A DNA stretch of 64,000 nucleotides. Source: Alphaproteobacteria bacterium (GTDB lineage Bacteria; Pseudomonadota; Alphaproteobacteria; Bin95). The translations under genes and the position numbers were made by a program. The stretch covers positions 372,001 to 436,000 of the forward strand of contig JACKII010000002.1 in the NCBI GenBank assembly GCA_020638555.1, written 5' to 3'. This document shows, piece after piece, positions 1-8,531 of the stretch. Numbering within the stretch: position 1 is the stretch's first letter; every line of letters starts with the position of its first letter. Below the pieces are notes generated by a model. The model ran no database searches, was not told the origin of the DNA, and saw only the letters and a list, made by a program, of their open reading frames with translations.

Positions 1-75
1 ACACAGTCCGTGTCCTGTGAGAAGCTCTCAGGCACGGGCTCCCGCTTGCACGGGAGATGGGGCAGGAGAGTGGCT
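1..75. repeat. Dispersed palindromic repeat, family A (partial copy)
   Basis: The first 75 bases closely match bases 8449-8515: the same order of ACACAG..TCCGTGTCCT, GAGAAG, CTCAGGCA and CTCCCGCTTGC. The copy is cut by the window edge, so its left arm is missing. It sits downstream of the cyclase stop codon. Such intergenic palindromes are common in alphaproteobacteria; a role in transcript ends or mRNA stability is only inference. Confidence 0.7.
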
Positions 76-106
76 CAACCAGGACCGAAAACGCGCGAAC
101 ATTCCC

Positions 107-2041
107 CTATGATTGGGGCGCCCAGACCTCGACGCTCTGACTGCGTCCGCGGATGGGTTCTTCGGCGAGGCGGGCGAACAGGCCCGTCACCTCGGCGCCC
201 GCGGCCCTGGCCGCGTCGATGGCCGGCCGCCCGGTGACGAAGGTCACGCCGTGCGCCTTGGCGATGTCTTGCAGGCGGCTCGCGACATTGACCGTGTCGC
301 CGGTGATCGTGATCTGCGCGTGATCCCTGCCGCCCAGCACCGCCACCGTCACCGGCCCGTACTGCACGCTGACCCGGAGGCGAAGCGGCTGGCCGGGGAA
401 GACTTCGGACCGGAAACCGGTTGCCGCGTTCAGCAATTGCAGCCCGCACATGAGCGCCGACGCGCCGTCGTCCGGCCGGGGGTCCGGCAGGCCGAAAACG
501 ATCAGCGCGCCATCGCCCTCGAAACTGACGATCACGCCGCGATGGTCCGTGGCGCAGTCTTCGTAGAGACGGTGGAGTTCGCGCAGGAACGCGGCGGTTT
601 CGGCCGGGGAGGCCTTCTCCACCAGCGTTGTGTAGCCGGCGGCGTCGACGAACAGCACGCCTGCGTCTTGCGTTCGGCCTTCGAAGGCCGGCCTTGCGCC
701 TTCACTCAGATAGGTGACGAGGACCGGCGACTGATAGCGGGAGAGATTGTGCCGCTCGATCTCCAGCCGGACGGCGAGGCGCCGCTCCGCCCGCAGCCGT
801 TGCGCCATGCACCAGGCGCTGGCGCCCAGCAGCGTCGCCAGGATCGCGGTGGCGTCCAGCCAGAGATTGCCCCGTTCGAACGCCAGTTGAACGGCGGCGG
901 CGCCGGCGAGCCAGACCGCTGCCGCCATCGCAAGGGCCATCGCCGGTGATCGTGCCCGCGCGGCGTAGAAGAGCGCCACGGCCAGGGCAATGGCGAGGGC
1001 GGTGCCCAGCACGGCGGTCCGGGGGCCGTGTCGGATCAGGTCGCCGGCAACGAGGTTCGCCGTCAGGGTCGCCAGCACCTCGGCCCCCGGCGTATCCGTG
1101 CCGAACGGGGTCGCAAAACGGTCCGACAGGCTTTCTGCCGACGCGCCGATGAAGACGGCCCGGCCCCGGAAGACCGCCGGGGGCGCTCGTCCGTCGAGCA
1201 CGTCCAGCAGGCTGACGGTGGGAATGGTGCCGCCGGGGCCGTAATGGTCGAGCGGCACCGCGCCGGCACGGTCGGTCCCGATCTCGCGCGGCCCGAGGCG
1301 GAGCCCCCGGCCGGGCTGCCACGCCACCTCGCCCCGGGTGAGGTTCAGGAGGCGGCGGGCGGCCTCGACCGAAAGGGCGGGGAGATAGCCTTGCGCGCCG
1401 ATCCGGAGGGCCAGGGGAATTTCCCGCGCCACGGTGTCGTCGGCACGGGAAATGTTGACATGCCCGAGGGTCGCATGGCCCAGAATCTCCGGCAGCGGTG
1501 CGAACAGCCGGGGGGCGGGGCCGGCGCTCGCGGGGCCGCCGCTCGCGGGGGCGTCGATCACCACGCCGAACACGCTTCGTTGCAGCGCGCGAACGAGGCC
1601 GGGCGGTCGCTCCGTTGCCGGATTGCGGAGGGCGCTGCCGACGGCGGTGCCGAGGATCACGCGGTCGCCCGGCGCCAGCGCGGCCGCAAGCGCCGCATCG
1701 GCATCGGTCCGGTCGAGGAACAACAGGTCGAGTGCGACGACGCGCGGCCCGGCGGAGAGAATGGTCCGCACCGCCGCGGCGATGGCCGCGCGAGGAGGAG
1801 GGGACCAGCCGAGCCGGTCGATGGCCGCCTCGTCAATGGCGGCGATGACGACGGAATCCGGCGGTGCTATCGGGCCGCGCAGCCGGAAGCGGAGATCCAG
1901 CAGGCGGGCCTCGGCCAGGTCCGTGACCGGATCTCCCGCAAACACGCGCCAGAGCGCGAACACCAGCGCGCCGACGGCGACAAGGACGAGATGGCGCCGG
2001 GGGATATGCGGCCGGCGCCGGGACGCCGGGGTCATCGCCAT
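107..2041 (-). CDS. CHASE2-domain adenylate/guanylate cyclase
   Basis: Membrane-bound class III nucleotide cyclase of 644 aa. An N-terminal membrane segment (about residues 17-34) is followed by a periplasmic CHASE2 sensor domain to about 330, a cluster of hydrophobic segments at about 345-400, and a cytoplasmic cyclase domain at about 450-630. Both metal-binding aspartates are visible (FVDAAGYT and EGDGALIVFG), as is the TGDTVNVASRLQ stretch carrying the transition-state Asn and Arg. It probably makes cAMP or cGMP in response to a periplasmic signal. The upstream FecR-like gene ends inside its start region; an alternative ATG at 2035 would give an exact ATGA overlap, so the pair is likely translationally coupled. 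The ligand cannot be read from sequence. Confidence 0.9.
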   Translation of the reverse strand: MAMTPASRRRPHIPRRHLVLVAVGALVFALWRVFAGDPVTDLAEARLLDLRFRLRGPIAPPDSVVIAAIDEAAIDRLGWSPPPRAAIAAAVRTILSAGPRVVALDLLFLDRTDADAALAAALAPGDRVILGTAVGSALRNPATERPPGLVRALQRSVFGVVIDAPASGGPASAGPAPRLFAPLPEILGHATLGHVNISRADDTVAREIPLALRIGAQGYLPALSVEAARRLLNLTRGEVAWQPGRGLRLGPREIGTDRAGAVPLDHYGPGGTIPTVSLLDVLDGRAPPAVFRGRAVFIGASAESLSDRFATPFGTDTPGAEVLATLTANLVAGDLIRHGPRTAVLGTALAIALAVALFYAARARSPAMALAMAAAVWLAGAAAVQLAFERGNLWLDATAILATLLGASAWCMAQRLRAERRLAVRLEIERHNLSRYQSPVLVTYLSEGARPAFEGRTQDAGVLFVDAAGYTTLVEKASPAETAAFLRELHRLYEDCATDHRGVIVSFEGDGALIVFGLPDPRPDDGASALMCGLQLLNAATGFRSEVFPGQPLRLRVSVQYGPVTVAVLGGRDHAQITITGDTVNVASRLQDIAKAHGVTFVTGRPAIDAARAAGAEVTGLFARLAEEPIRGRSQSVEVWAPQS

Positions 2042-2646
2042 CCCATGCCGAGGGCGTCGACGGATCGGGCGATCCGCGCCGCACCCCAGATCTTCACGGG
2101 GCCGGCCGTGCCGTCACGTCCGATGGTGACCCCTTCGTCGGCGTTGAGGTCCACCGGGGTGCCGTCGGCCGGCGCCACGGCGACCCTGCCATCGCGCACG
2201 AACACCGCGGTCTCCGCCCCGGCGGCGGTCTCGACCAGCCATTCGGTCGAGCGGGCGGAGGCGATGGCGAGCGGAGTCCGGACCTCGATGCGGTCCCAGC
2301 CCCGACCCGGCGCGACCAGGCCAACGACCCCGTCGACCAGCCGGAAAAAGATGCTTCTGGAAGGGCTGGCGAGATCCTGGATATCGAGCTCGGTCGCGAC
2401 GCCGATCGTGACCGTGATGCCGTCGTTGCACGCGATCTTGACCCGGTCCTTGGGGCCGGTCTTGATCCTGGCCTCGCGGGGAAGCTGCGTGACGATCTTG
2501 AGGGGTTGCCACACCCCATTCACGCCGTAACGGGCCTCGCCCTCCATCCCGGTGACGGTGCAGGACCGGGGATTTTGGGCAAATGCCGGGCCGCTGAGAC
2601 CGGCGAGGAGCATGACGATGGCGAGGGGACACCGGGACGGGATCAT
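2032..2646 (-). CDS. FecR-domain periplasmic protein
   Basis: Secreted FecR-fold protein of 204 aa. The start at 2646 is chosen because a perfect AGGAGG lies 9 bases upstream (2656-2661) and because it opens a clean signal peptide (MIPSRCPLAIVMLLAGLSGPAFA). The mature part contains the FecR-like core (ITVTIGVATELDIQ, VEVRTPLAIASARSTEW-like stretch) and no membrane anchor. FecR domains paired with CHASE2 cyclases are a recurring arrangement, and here the two genes overlap. I infer that this protein presents or modulates the periplasmic signal read by the CHASE2 domain; a sigma-factor partner of the classic FecI/FecR type is not present. Confidence 0.85.
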   Translation of the reverse strand: MIPSRCPLAIVMLLAGLSGPAFAQNPRSCTVTGMEGEARYGVNGVWQPLKIVTQLPREARIKTGPKDRVKIACNDGITVTIGVATELDIQDLASPSRSIFFRLVDGVVGLVAPGRGWDRIEVRTPLAIASARSTEWLVETAAGAETAVFVRDGRVAVAPADGTPVDLNADEGVTIGRDGTAGPVKIWGAARIARSVDALGMGWR

Positions 2647-2990
2647 AGTGCAAGTCCTCCTCAAGGTCCGGGTCCGAGAATGGTATAGGAACCGTTGGAT
2701 CGGGTCCACGAGCCTCGCGCCGCCCGCGGCCCCAGTTTGACACCGGTATCCTTTGCACGTCCTCTGGCGCGGCTGCCGATGGACCGATCCGGGTCGATGC
2801 GAGCGAGAGAATTTCGGGCTCGTCGGCCAAGTCGAGCCTGGCGAATCTGCGCCCCGTCTTCTCTCTCCGGTTGGTTCTGTTTGGAAGGTTGTCGTCTTCC
2901 GGCTCGGGGCGGCTGTGTCGCTTGCGTTGTTGGACGGTAGATCCCCGTCTATGCGTTTAGCCCGTCTATGCGTTTAGCCCGTCTATGCGT
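2647..2990. other. Intergenic stretch without a gene
   Basis: Spacer of 344 bases between the porin-cytochrome stop and the FecR start. It holds the leader of the FecR gene (Shine-Dalgarno at 2656-2661) and the three-copy 17-bp tandem repeat at 2944-2994. Short open frames here lack ribosome sites and family resemblance. No terminator with a T-run was seen. Confidence 0.6.
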
Positions 2991-2994
2991 TTAG
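2944..2994. repeat. Exact 17-bp tandem repeat, three copies
   Basis: The unit CCCGTCTATGCGTTTAG occurs three times without a mismatch at 2944-2960, 2961-2977 and 2978-2994. The third copy includes the TAA stop codon (2991-2993) of the porin-cytochrome gene, so each extra unit adds another in-phase or out-of-phase stop beyond the gene. It is too short and lacks the unique spacers needed for CRISPR. Perfect identity implies recent slippage. Confidence 0.95.
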
Positions 2995-4340
2995 AACGTC
3001 GCCGTTAGGAGTAGAAAGAGTGTGTCGTTGTCGGAGGCATCGCGCCCGGTCCCGTCCACATTGCCGCTGCTGCCGTCGAAGCGCGTGTAATGCACGTATT
3101 GGAGCGACAGGCGCGGGTTGAACCACTCATAAACCGACCAGGGTTCCTTGTTGAACGGCAGCCAGTCGATCTGGGCGGTAAAGCTGGTGCTCGTCGGCGA
3201 GCCGCTGGGCGTGCCGTAGAGCGCGGCGTCGGAGCCGCCCCACAGATGGGATGCCCCGAGGCTGAACTGATAGGTCCCGTCATAGAGGTAGGCGATGCTT
3301 GCATCGGCACTGTTGAGCGCCCCGGTGGCACTGTCGGCACCGCCCAGCGTGGCCGACGCCGCCAAGTCCTGCATTTCATGGATCAGCGTGCCGCGTACGG
3401 TGACACTGTCGCGGTCACCGACATACTGGTACTGGGCATCGAAGCCCAGGTCGGTGTAGCGGTCCGCGCCGGCGCTCTTCTCACCGTTCGGGTAGAGCGA
3501 AGCGTAGAGGCCGAACGTGCCCACCATGAAATTGTTCGTTCCGTCGTCGCGGTGCCATGCGAACCGCCAATAGGGTGCGAGCCCGTTCGATTTCGGGGCG
3601 CCGTCGGAACTGACGTCCAGCGCGTTGATCATGTTGCGGGGCAGCGTGTGATAGAGGCCGACCTCGCCATAAATGCTCGAATTCCAGTCGGCAAAGGCAC
3701 TCGCGCCAATCACGATCTGCCCGAGGCCATCTTTGAGCAGGGGCGAGGCTGCGGGCGTTGGCGCAAGTCCCGATCCGTCGAACGGGAACGACCAGACCGG
3801 AGTCGTGTTCCACGGATCGGTCACGGACGGGCTGTTGTTGAGGCTGACGCCGTAAGCGACGTCTTCGCCCGCAACCGTGCCCCGGTTGGCAAATCGCACG
3901 TCGATGTTGTCCCAGGCAAAGGCCTTGCCGATGCCGTCATAGGTGCCTTGCACAAAGGCTCCGACCTTGTCGATGACCCGCCCGCCAAAAAACAGGCTGC
4001 CCTGGTCCAATGCGAAATTGTCGTTCTCGCCGAAGTCCGGCGCGGCCCCGCCGGATTGGCCTTTGTTCGTGCGGGTGAAGGATCCTTGAAGCCATGCACC
4101 GATTTTCTTGTAGAGGGCCGTGTCGACATCCCCATCGACATAACCGTTCATCTTGAATTGCCGTCCGTAAGCGGTTAGTTGCGGATAGACGGTATGGCAG
4201 GCGCTGCATTCCAGGCCCGTCTGGCGCGCAAACGGTGGAATGGCATGGGCCGGCGCGCTTGGCGCAAGGACAATGGTAAGAAGAAAAAAACCGCTGACGG
4301 AAACAGGAATCTTGATGGGGTGATCTAAGAAAATAGGCAT
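2991..4340 (-). CDS. Cyc2-like porin-cytochrome c fusion
   Basis: Predicted outer-membrane protein of 449 aa with a covalently bound heme. The start at 4340 has GGAG 8 bases upstream and opens a signal peptide ending near residue 33 (SAPAHA). Directly after it come PPFARQTGLECSACH (heme motif C45-C48-H49) and YPQLTAYGRQFKMNGY, the short cytochrome segment seen in Cyc2-type fused cytochrome-porins. The remaining ~380 residues alternate polar and hydrophobic residues with many Tyr/Trp and end in LLLTATF, the terminal-Phe signature of BAM-inserted barrels. Cyc2 of iron oxidisers passes electrons from extracellular Fe(II) inward; many related porin-cytochromes have no known substrate, so iron oxidation is a hypothesis. 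It stands alone, without a periplasmic cytochrome gene beside it. Confidence 0.8.
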   Translation of the reverse strand: MPIFLDHPIKIPVSVSGFFLLTIVLAPSAPAHAIPPFARQTGLECSACHTVYPQLTAYGRQFKMNGYVDGDVDTALYKKIGAWLQGSFTRTNKGQSGGAAPDFGENDNFALDQGSLFFGGRVIDKVGAFVQGTYDGIGKAFAWDNIDVRFANRGTVAGEDVAYGVSLNNSPSVTDPWNTTPVWSFPFDGSGLAPTPAASPLLKDGLGQIVIGASAFADWNSSIYGEVGLYHTLPRNMINALDVSSDGAPKSNGLAPYWRFAWHRDDGTNNFMVGTFGLYASLYPNGEKSAGADRYTDLGFDAQYQYVGDRDSVTVRGTLIHEMQDLAASATLGGADSATGALNSADASIAYLYDGTYQFSLGASHLWGGSDAALYGTPSGSPTSTSFTAQIDWLPFNKEPWSVYEWFNPRLSLQYVHYTRFDGSSGNVDGTGRDASDNDTLFLLLTATF

Positions 4341-4705
4341 AAGAACCACTCCAAACTGCCGGTGGTTACTGTGGTGTTACTAGGATATATCCCCCAATAC
4401 TCATTGAACATCTTACGAAAGAGAGTAAGCGGCGAGTTGCCCCCAGGCAATATCGTTTTCCCTCTGGGCAAGCACCGGTGCCAGACTGGGGAGACCCAAA
4501 TCCAGCAGGGGAGCCCCTTCCTGCCAGGGCATCCGAAGCAGCCGATAGAGGCGTTCGTCGGGGACGATAACCGCCGCCGCTACCACGAGGGTCTGCCAAA
4601 CCCGAGCCCTTGGCGGCCGGTTCATGACGAGGCACCACAACCGTCTTTTTGCCCGGTGGAGCCCGATCCGAGCGGTTTCGGCAACCCGCTTTGTCGTGGC
4701 GCAGC
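4341..4705. other. Intergenic stretch, possible gene remnant
   Basis: Spacer of 365 bases. The part next to the porin-cytochrome (4360-4430) is AT-rich, with a GGATATATCC palindrome near 4382-4391, and probably holds its promoter on the minus strand. A minus-strand open frame of 70 codons (4625 down to 4413, starting MNRPPRARVW) fills the rest; it has no clear ribosome site, weaker third-position GC bias than its neighbours and no family I recognise. It may be a decayed gene. Confidence 0.4.
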
Positions 4706-6193
4706 CTAGGCGCCGGACACCAGCGCTTGCCAGGCGGCCGCGACGGTTGCCGGCGTCTCGCCGGCGGCGGCCACATAGCGGTCCGGGCGGACCAGCACGC
4801 ACTGGTCGCGGTGCGCGCGCAGCGGCTGGAGCGCGTAAGGGTCCGGGCCGCGGGCCGGCCAGGGCCGCTCGGTGCCCCGGCCCATCAGGGCGAACCAGGG
4901 ACCCAACTCCCGGTCCAGCCGCACGACCGAGCCGTCAGCGCGCTCGACCTGCGGGTTCGGCACCATCGCGCCGACCAGCGAGGCCGGCGGCTGCTCCGGC
5001 GCGCCCAGGTCCACGAACAGGCCGCCGTCATAGCGCGGCTTCGGTTTGAATTTCATGTGCAACAGCCAGTCCCGCGCCTCCGGGAAGCGTTGCAGGCCCA
5101 GCAATGTGGCGTCGCGCAACTGTTTTTGCTCCGGCCCCAGCGGCATGACGATCTCGCCCATGGCGACGGCCAGGCGGATCATCGCCCGGGCCGGCTCGCG
5201 CCGCTCGCGCACATAGCTGGCCAGGATCGCCGGCGGCGCCTCGCCCCGCACCACCATGGCCGCTTTCCAGGCCAGGTTGTGCGCGTCGCGCAGGCCCGCA
5301 TTCATGCCCTGGCCGGCAAAGGGCGGGGTCAGGTGCGCGGCGTCGCCGGCGAGCCAGACCCGGCCCTCGCCCCAGCGGTCCGCAACGCGGGCGTGGAAGG
5401 TGTAGATGACGGCGCGGAGGATGTCCTCCGCCGCCAGCGGCCGGATCGGCGCCAGCAGCCGTTGCAGGGTCGCCAGCTTCACCATCTCCGCCCCGTCCTC
5501 GCCCGGCAGCAGCATGAACTCATAGCGCCGGCCGCCGAACGGCGTCGGGATCGAGACCCAGGGCCGGGCCGGGTCGCAATGGAATTGCGACACCGGCTCG
5601 TCGTTCGGATCGCGGGCCAGGTCGAGCACGATCCAGTCCTGCGGATAGGTGTCGCCCTCCAGCCGCGCGCCCAGCAGGCCCCGCACCGTGCTGCGCGCGC
5701 CATCGGCGGCGATCAGCACGCCGGCGCGGACAGGGTGCGGCCGGCCCTCGTGCAGCAGCGTCGCGCTCACCGCCTCCGCCGTCTGTCGGAAGCCGGCGAG
5801 CGTGACGCCCCGCACCAGCGACACTTCGGGCCGCTGCGCCAGGCGTGCGAGCAGGGTCTGCTCCAGGTCCGGCTGGTGAAAGATGTTGCGCCGCGGCCAG
5901 CCGTATTCCATCGGCCCCGGTCCGACCTCGGCGAACGGAACGCCGCCTTCCAGATAATAGCGCGAGCCCTCCGAATGCCGCAGTTGCGGCAGCATCGCCT
6001 CCGCCTGGCCGCAGGCGTCGAGCGTGCGCAACCCCTCGTCGTCCAACGAGACCGCCCGCGGGATGTCCAGTGGCTCGGGCAGCGCATCCACCAGCAGCGT
6101 TTCGACGCCATAGGTCGCCAGCAAGTGCGCGGCAACGAGGCCGGTCGGCCCGGCACCGACCACCAGCACGGGAACGCGATCGGGAAGGGACAA
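4706..6193 (-). CDS. FAD-dependent aromatic-type hydroxylase (MhpA/PheA-like)
   Basis: Class A flavoprotein monooxygenase of 495 aa. It has the N-terminal FAD Rossmann motif GAGPTG (13-18), an internal DGARSTVR near 168 and the FAD-ribityl motif GDAAHLTPPFAGQGMN near 290, all in family order. These enzymes use NAD(P)H and O2 to hydroxylate phenolic substrates; the closest resemblance is to 3-(3-hydroxyphenyl)propionate hydroxylase-like proteins, but the substrate is not determined. The start is a TTG at 6193 with GAGG 7 bases upstream; no in-frame ATG fits before the Rossmann fold. It is divergent from the HAD/FAH pair, whose products could handle ring-cleavage or halogenated intermediates. 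Confidence 0.85.
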   Translation of the reverse strand: MSLPDRVPVLVVGAGPTGLVAAHLLATYGVETLLVDALPEPLDIPRAVSLDDEGLRTLDACGQAEAMLPQLRHSEGSRYYLEGGVPFAEVGPGPMEYGWPRRNIFHQPDLEQTLLARLAQRPEVSLVRGVTLAGFRQTAEAVSATLLHEGRPHPVRAGVLIAADGARSTVRGLLGARLEGDTYPQDWIVLDLARDPNDEPVSQFHCDPARPWVSIPTPFGGRRYEFMLLPGEDGAEMVKLATLQRLLAPIRPLAAEDILRAVIYTFHARVADRWGEGRVWLAGDAAHLTPPFAGQGMNAGLRDAHNLAWKAAMVVRGEAPPAILASYVRERREPARAMIRLAVAMGEIVMPLGPEQKQLRDATLLGLQRFPEARDWLLHMKFKPKPRYDGGLFVDLGAPEQPPASLVGAMVPNPQVERADGSVVRLDRELGPWFALMGRGTERPWPARGPDPYALQPLRAHRDQCVLVRPDRYVAAAGETPATVAAAWQALVSGA

Positions 6194-6276
6194 GGCGGGC
6201 CTCGACGGTGGAAAGGCGGGGGCAGAGCTTCTAGGATGACGGCAAACGCGCGATCCGAAAAGAGGACTTGGCCCGC

Positions 6277-7008
6277 ATGAGCCCGCCCTGGCACCGTTAC
6301 AAGGCGCTGACCTTCGATGTCGGCGGCACCGTGTTCGACTGGCACGGCACGATCGCGCCGGCCGTCGCGGCGATGCTGCCGGGCGTCGATGCCCGCGCCT
6401 TCGCCAACGACTGGCGCCGCACCATGTTCCGCCTGCTGGCCGAGGTGCGGGCCGGGCGCCTGCCGCGCCACAACTCCGACCGGTTGCACCGGCTCGCCCT
6501 CGACCACGTGCTGCCGCGCTTCCCGTCGGCCTTTCTGAGCGAACGGCAGAAGGACGAATTGGCGAGCGCCTGGCACGTGCTGCGCGCCTGGCCGGATGCC
6601 GCCGCGGCGATCGAGACCCTGCGCAGCCGCTACACGGTGACGGTGCTGACGGTGCTCTCCTGGCGCTCGGTGGTGGCGTCGTCGAAGGCGGCGGGCATCG
6701 GCTGGGATGGTATTCTCTCCTGCGAGTTCCTGCCGGCCTACAAGCCGGAGCGCGCGGCCTATCTCGCCGCGCCGCGCCTGATTGGCTGCGCCCCGCACGA
6801 AACCGTCATGGTCGCGGCCCATGCCGACGGCGACCTGGAACACGCCGTCCGAGCCGGCCTCGCCGCCGCCTATGTCGACCGTCCCTCCGAATACGGCGAG
6901 ACCCGCGCGCCGGCCCTGCCGGAACGGCGCTACTACATGGCGGAGGCGGTGGATTTCGCCGACCTGGCCCGGCAACTGACCGACCCGGACTATTTGAAGG
7001 ACGCCTGA
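6277..7008 (+). CDS. HAD hydrolase, haloacid dehalogenase type II-like
   Basis: Cytosolic HAD-superfamily protein of 243 aa. The ATG at 6277 is preferred over a TTG at 6268 because AGAGGA (6261-6266) is correctly spaced from it. The nucleophile lies in FDVGGTVFDW (Asp14); the loop-2 Ser is in LTVLSWRS, the Lys in YKPERAAY and the acidic loop in MVAAHADGDL. L-2-haloacid dehalogenases usually carry Ser-Asn at the second loop; here Asn is absent, so dehalogenation is uncertain and another HAD hydrolase activity is possible. The FAH-family gene follows after 4 bases, so they are co-transcribed. Confidence 0.75.
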   Translation: MSPPWHRYKALTFDVGGTVFDWHGTIAPAVAAMLPGVDARAFANDWRRTMFRLLAEVRAGRLPRHNSDRLHRLALDHVLPRFPSAFLSERQKDELASAWHVLRAWPDAAAAIETLRSRYTVTVLTVLSWRSVVASSKAAGIGWDGILSCEFLPAYKPERAAYLAAPRLIGCAPHETVMVAAHADGDLEHAVRAGLAAAYVDRPSEYGETRAPALPERRYYMAEAVDFADLARQLTDPDYLKDA

Positions 7009-7012
7009 GCCC

Positions 7013-8182
7013 ATGACCGTCGCCCTCTCGCCCGAAGCGATCCTGCCGCAGGATCACGGCCTGCTCGTCGGCCGGGTGTGGCGGCCCGCGCCCGTGGCCG
7101 GCCCCAGCGTCGTGCGCATCGACGGCGGCCGTGTGGTGGACATCACCCGCGCCTTTCCCACCATGGCCGACGTGCTGAACGCGCCTGACCGTGCCGCCCG
7201 CGTCCGCCATGCCGCGGGCGAGCCCATCGGCGACCTCGCCGCCCTGCTGGCGGAGAGCGCGCCCGACCGCCGCCGGGGCGCCCATTTTCTCGCGCCCAGC
7301 GACCTGCAACCGACCAAGGCCGCCGGCGTGACCTTCGCCATTTCCATGCTGGAACGGGTGATCGAAGAACAGGCCAAGGGCGACCCCGCCCGCGCCGCCG
7401 CCCTGCGCACCACGATCCAGCAGCAGATCGGCGCCGATCTTGCCGCCATCGTTCCCGGCTCGGCCCAGGCCGACGCGCTCAAGGCCCAGCTGATCGGGAT
7501 GGGGGCGTGGTCGCAATATCTGGAGGTCGGCATCGGCCCGATGGCCGAGATCTTCACCAAGGCCCCGCCCATGGCCGCCGTCGGCGTCGGCGCCATGATC
7601 GGCTTGCATCCGGACTCCACCTGGAACAATCCGGAGCCGGAAATCGCGCTCGCCATCGCCGCCTCGGGCGAGGTGGTGGGCGCGACGCTGGGCAATGACG
7701 TCAACCTGCGCGACGTGGAGGGGCGGAGTGCGCTGTTGCTGGGCCGCGCCAAGGACAACAACGCCAGCGCGGCGCTGGGGCCCTTTCTGCGCCTGTTCGA
7801 CGAGAGTTTCGGCATCGACGACGTCCGCGCGGCGCACCTGACCCTGAAAGTCTCCGGCGAGGACCAGTTCGTGCTGGAGGGGGCGAGCGACATGCGCGCC
7901 ATCAGCCGCGACCCGCTGGACCTGGCGGCGCAGACGCTGTCGGCGCATCACCAGTATCCGGACGGCGCCTTCCTGATGTGCGGCACCCTGTTCGCGCCGA
8001 TCCAGGACCGCGACGCGCCGGGCCAGGGCTTCACCCACAAGCGCGGCGACTGGGTCGAGATCGCGAGCCCGAAACTGGGGCGGCTGGTCAACAGGGTCGG
8101 CCTCACCACCGACGCGCCGCCCTGGCGCTTCGGCGCGCGGGCGCTGATGGCGAACCTGGCGCGCCGCGGCATCCCGGTCTGA
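7013..8182 (+). CDS. Fumarylacetoacetate hydrolase family protein
   Basis: FAH-superfamily enzyme of 389 aa. The metal-binding core is clear in NNPEPEIALAIAASGEVVGA and LGNDVNLRDVEGRSALLLG (about residues 203-245), followed by AKDNNASAALGP. Members hydrolyse C-C bonds of acylpyruvates or act as hydratases and decarboxylases in aromatic and sugar degradation. It lies 4 bases after the HAD gene and opposite the FAD hydroxylase, a layout that suits a small catabolic module. The exact substrate is not readable. The start is preceded by AAGGA 11 bases upstream, within the end of the HAD gene. Confidence 0.85.
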   Translation: MTVALSPEAILPQDHGLLVGRVWRPAPVAGPSVVRIDGGRVVDITRAFPTMADVLNAPDRAARVRHAAGEPIGDLAALLAESAPDRRRGAHFLAPSDLQPTKAAGVTFAISMLERVIEEQAKGDPARAAALRTTIQQQIGADLAAIVPGSAQADALKAQLIGMGAWSQYLEVGIGPMAEIFTKAPPMAAVGVGAMIGLHPDSTWNNPEPEIALAIAASGEVVGATLGNDVNLRDVEGRSALLLGRAKDNNASAALGPFLRLFDESFGIDDVRAAHLTLKVSGEDQFVLEGASDMRAISRDPLDLAAQTLSAHHQYPDGAFLMCGTLFAPIQDRDAPGQGFTHKRGDWVEIASPKLGRLVNRVGLTTDAPPWRFGARALMANLARRGIPV

Positions 8183-8233
8183 GGCCGGATCGGGACCGCG
8201 GCCGGTCGCCCCTGTGTCCCGGCCGCCGCGGAG

Positions 8234-8330
8234 CGGTGGGCCGGGACCGGTGTCAGTCTTCGAACACCCCGTCCGCCCGTGTTCGCACGCCGCAACCGGC
8301 CCCGGATCGGCGCTCCGCACCGTCCGGGGT
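8234..8330 (-). repeat. Dispersed repeat, family B (copy 1, inverted)
   Basis: On the minus strand this block aligns nearly base for base with 44041-44138: CCCCGGACGGTGCG, GCGCCGATCCGGGGCCGGT, GCGAACACGGGC and ACCGGTCCC in the same order and spacing. It follows the FAH-gene stop in a 349-base spacer (8183-8531) that holds only this and the family A palindrome. Confidence 0.85.
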
Positions 8331-8412
8331 ACACGGTGCTTGCGTGCCGGGCAGTCGCGGCGGCCGGGAGAGGAGTCTTCCCCCGCTGGCTCACCACCCC
8401 CTCTTCCCTGTC

Positions 8413-8504
8413 CTCGCGGAAGCGGGGACCCATGCCTGAGAGGCCAACACAGAGTCCGTGTCCTCTGAGAAGCGCTCAGGCATGAGCTCCCGCTTGCGCA
8501 GGAG
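8413..8504. repeat. Family A imperfect palindrome
   Basis: The left arm (8413-8440) and right arm (8475-8504) are imperfect inverted copies: CGGGGACCCATGCCTGAG pairs with CTCAGGCATGAGCTCCCG. The central 34 bases include ACACAGAGTCCGTGT. The right half recurs at bases 1-75. It lies between convergent genes (FAH-family and MlrC), where a folded transcript could end both messages; that role is inferred. Confidence 0.8.
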
Positions 8505-8531
8505 AGTGCGGCAACCGTTACCGCAAGTGGC

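Noticed and set aside
2944..2994. CRISPR array
   Set aside because: The 17-bp units are directly adjacent with no spacers, and no cas gene is present.
4413..4802. A 129-codon minus-strand frame next to the FAD hydroxylase
   Set aside because: It begins inside the hydroxylase gene in another register. The last 70 codons might be a gene remnant but lack a ribosome site and strong codon bias, so they are only mentioned in the intergenic entry.
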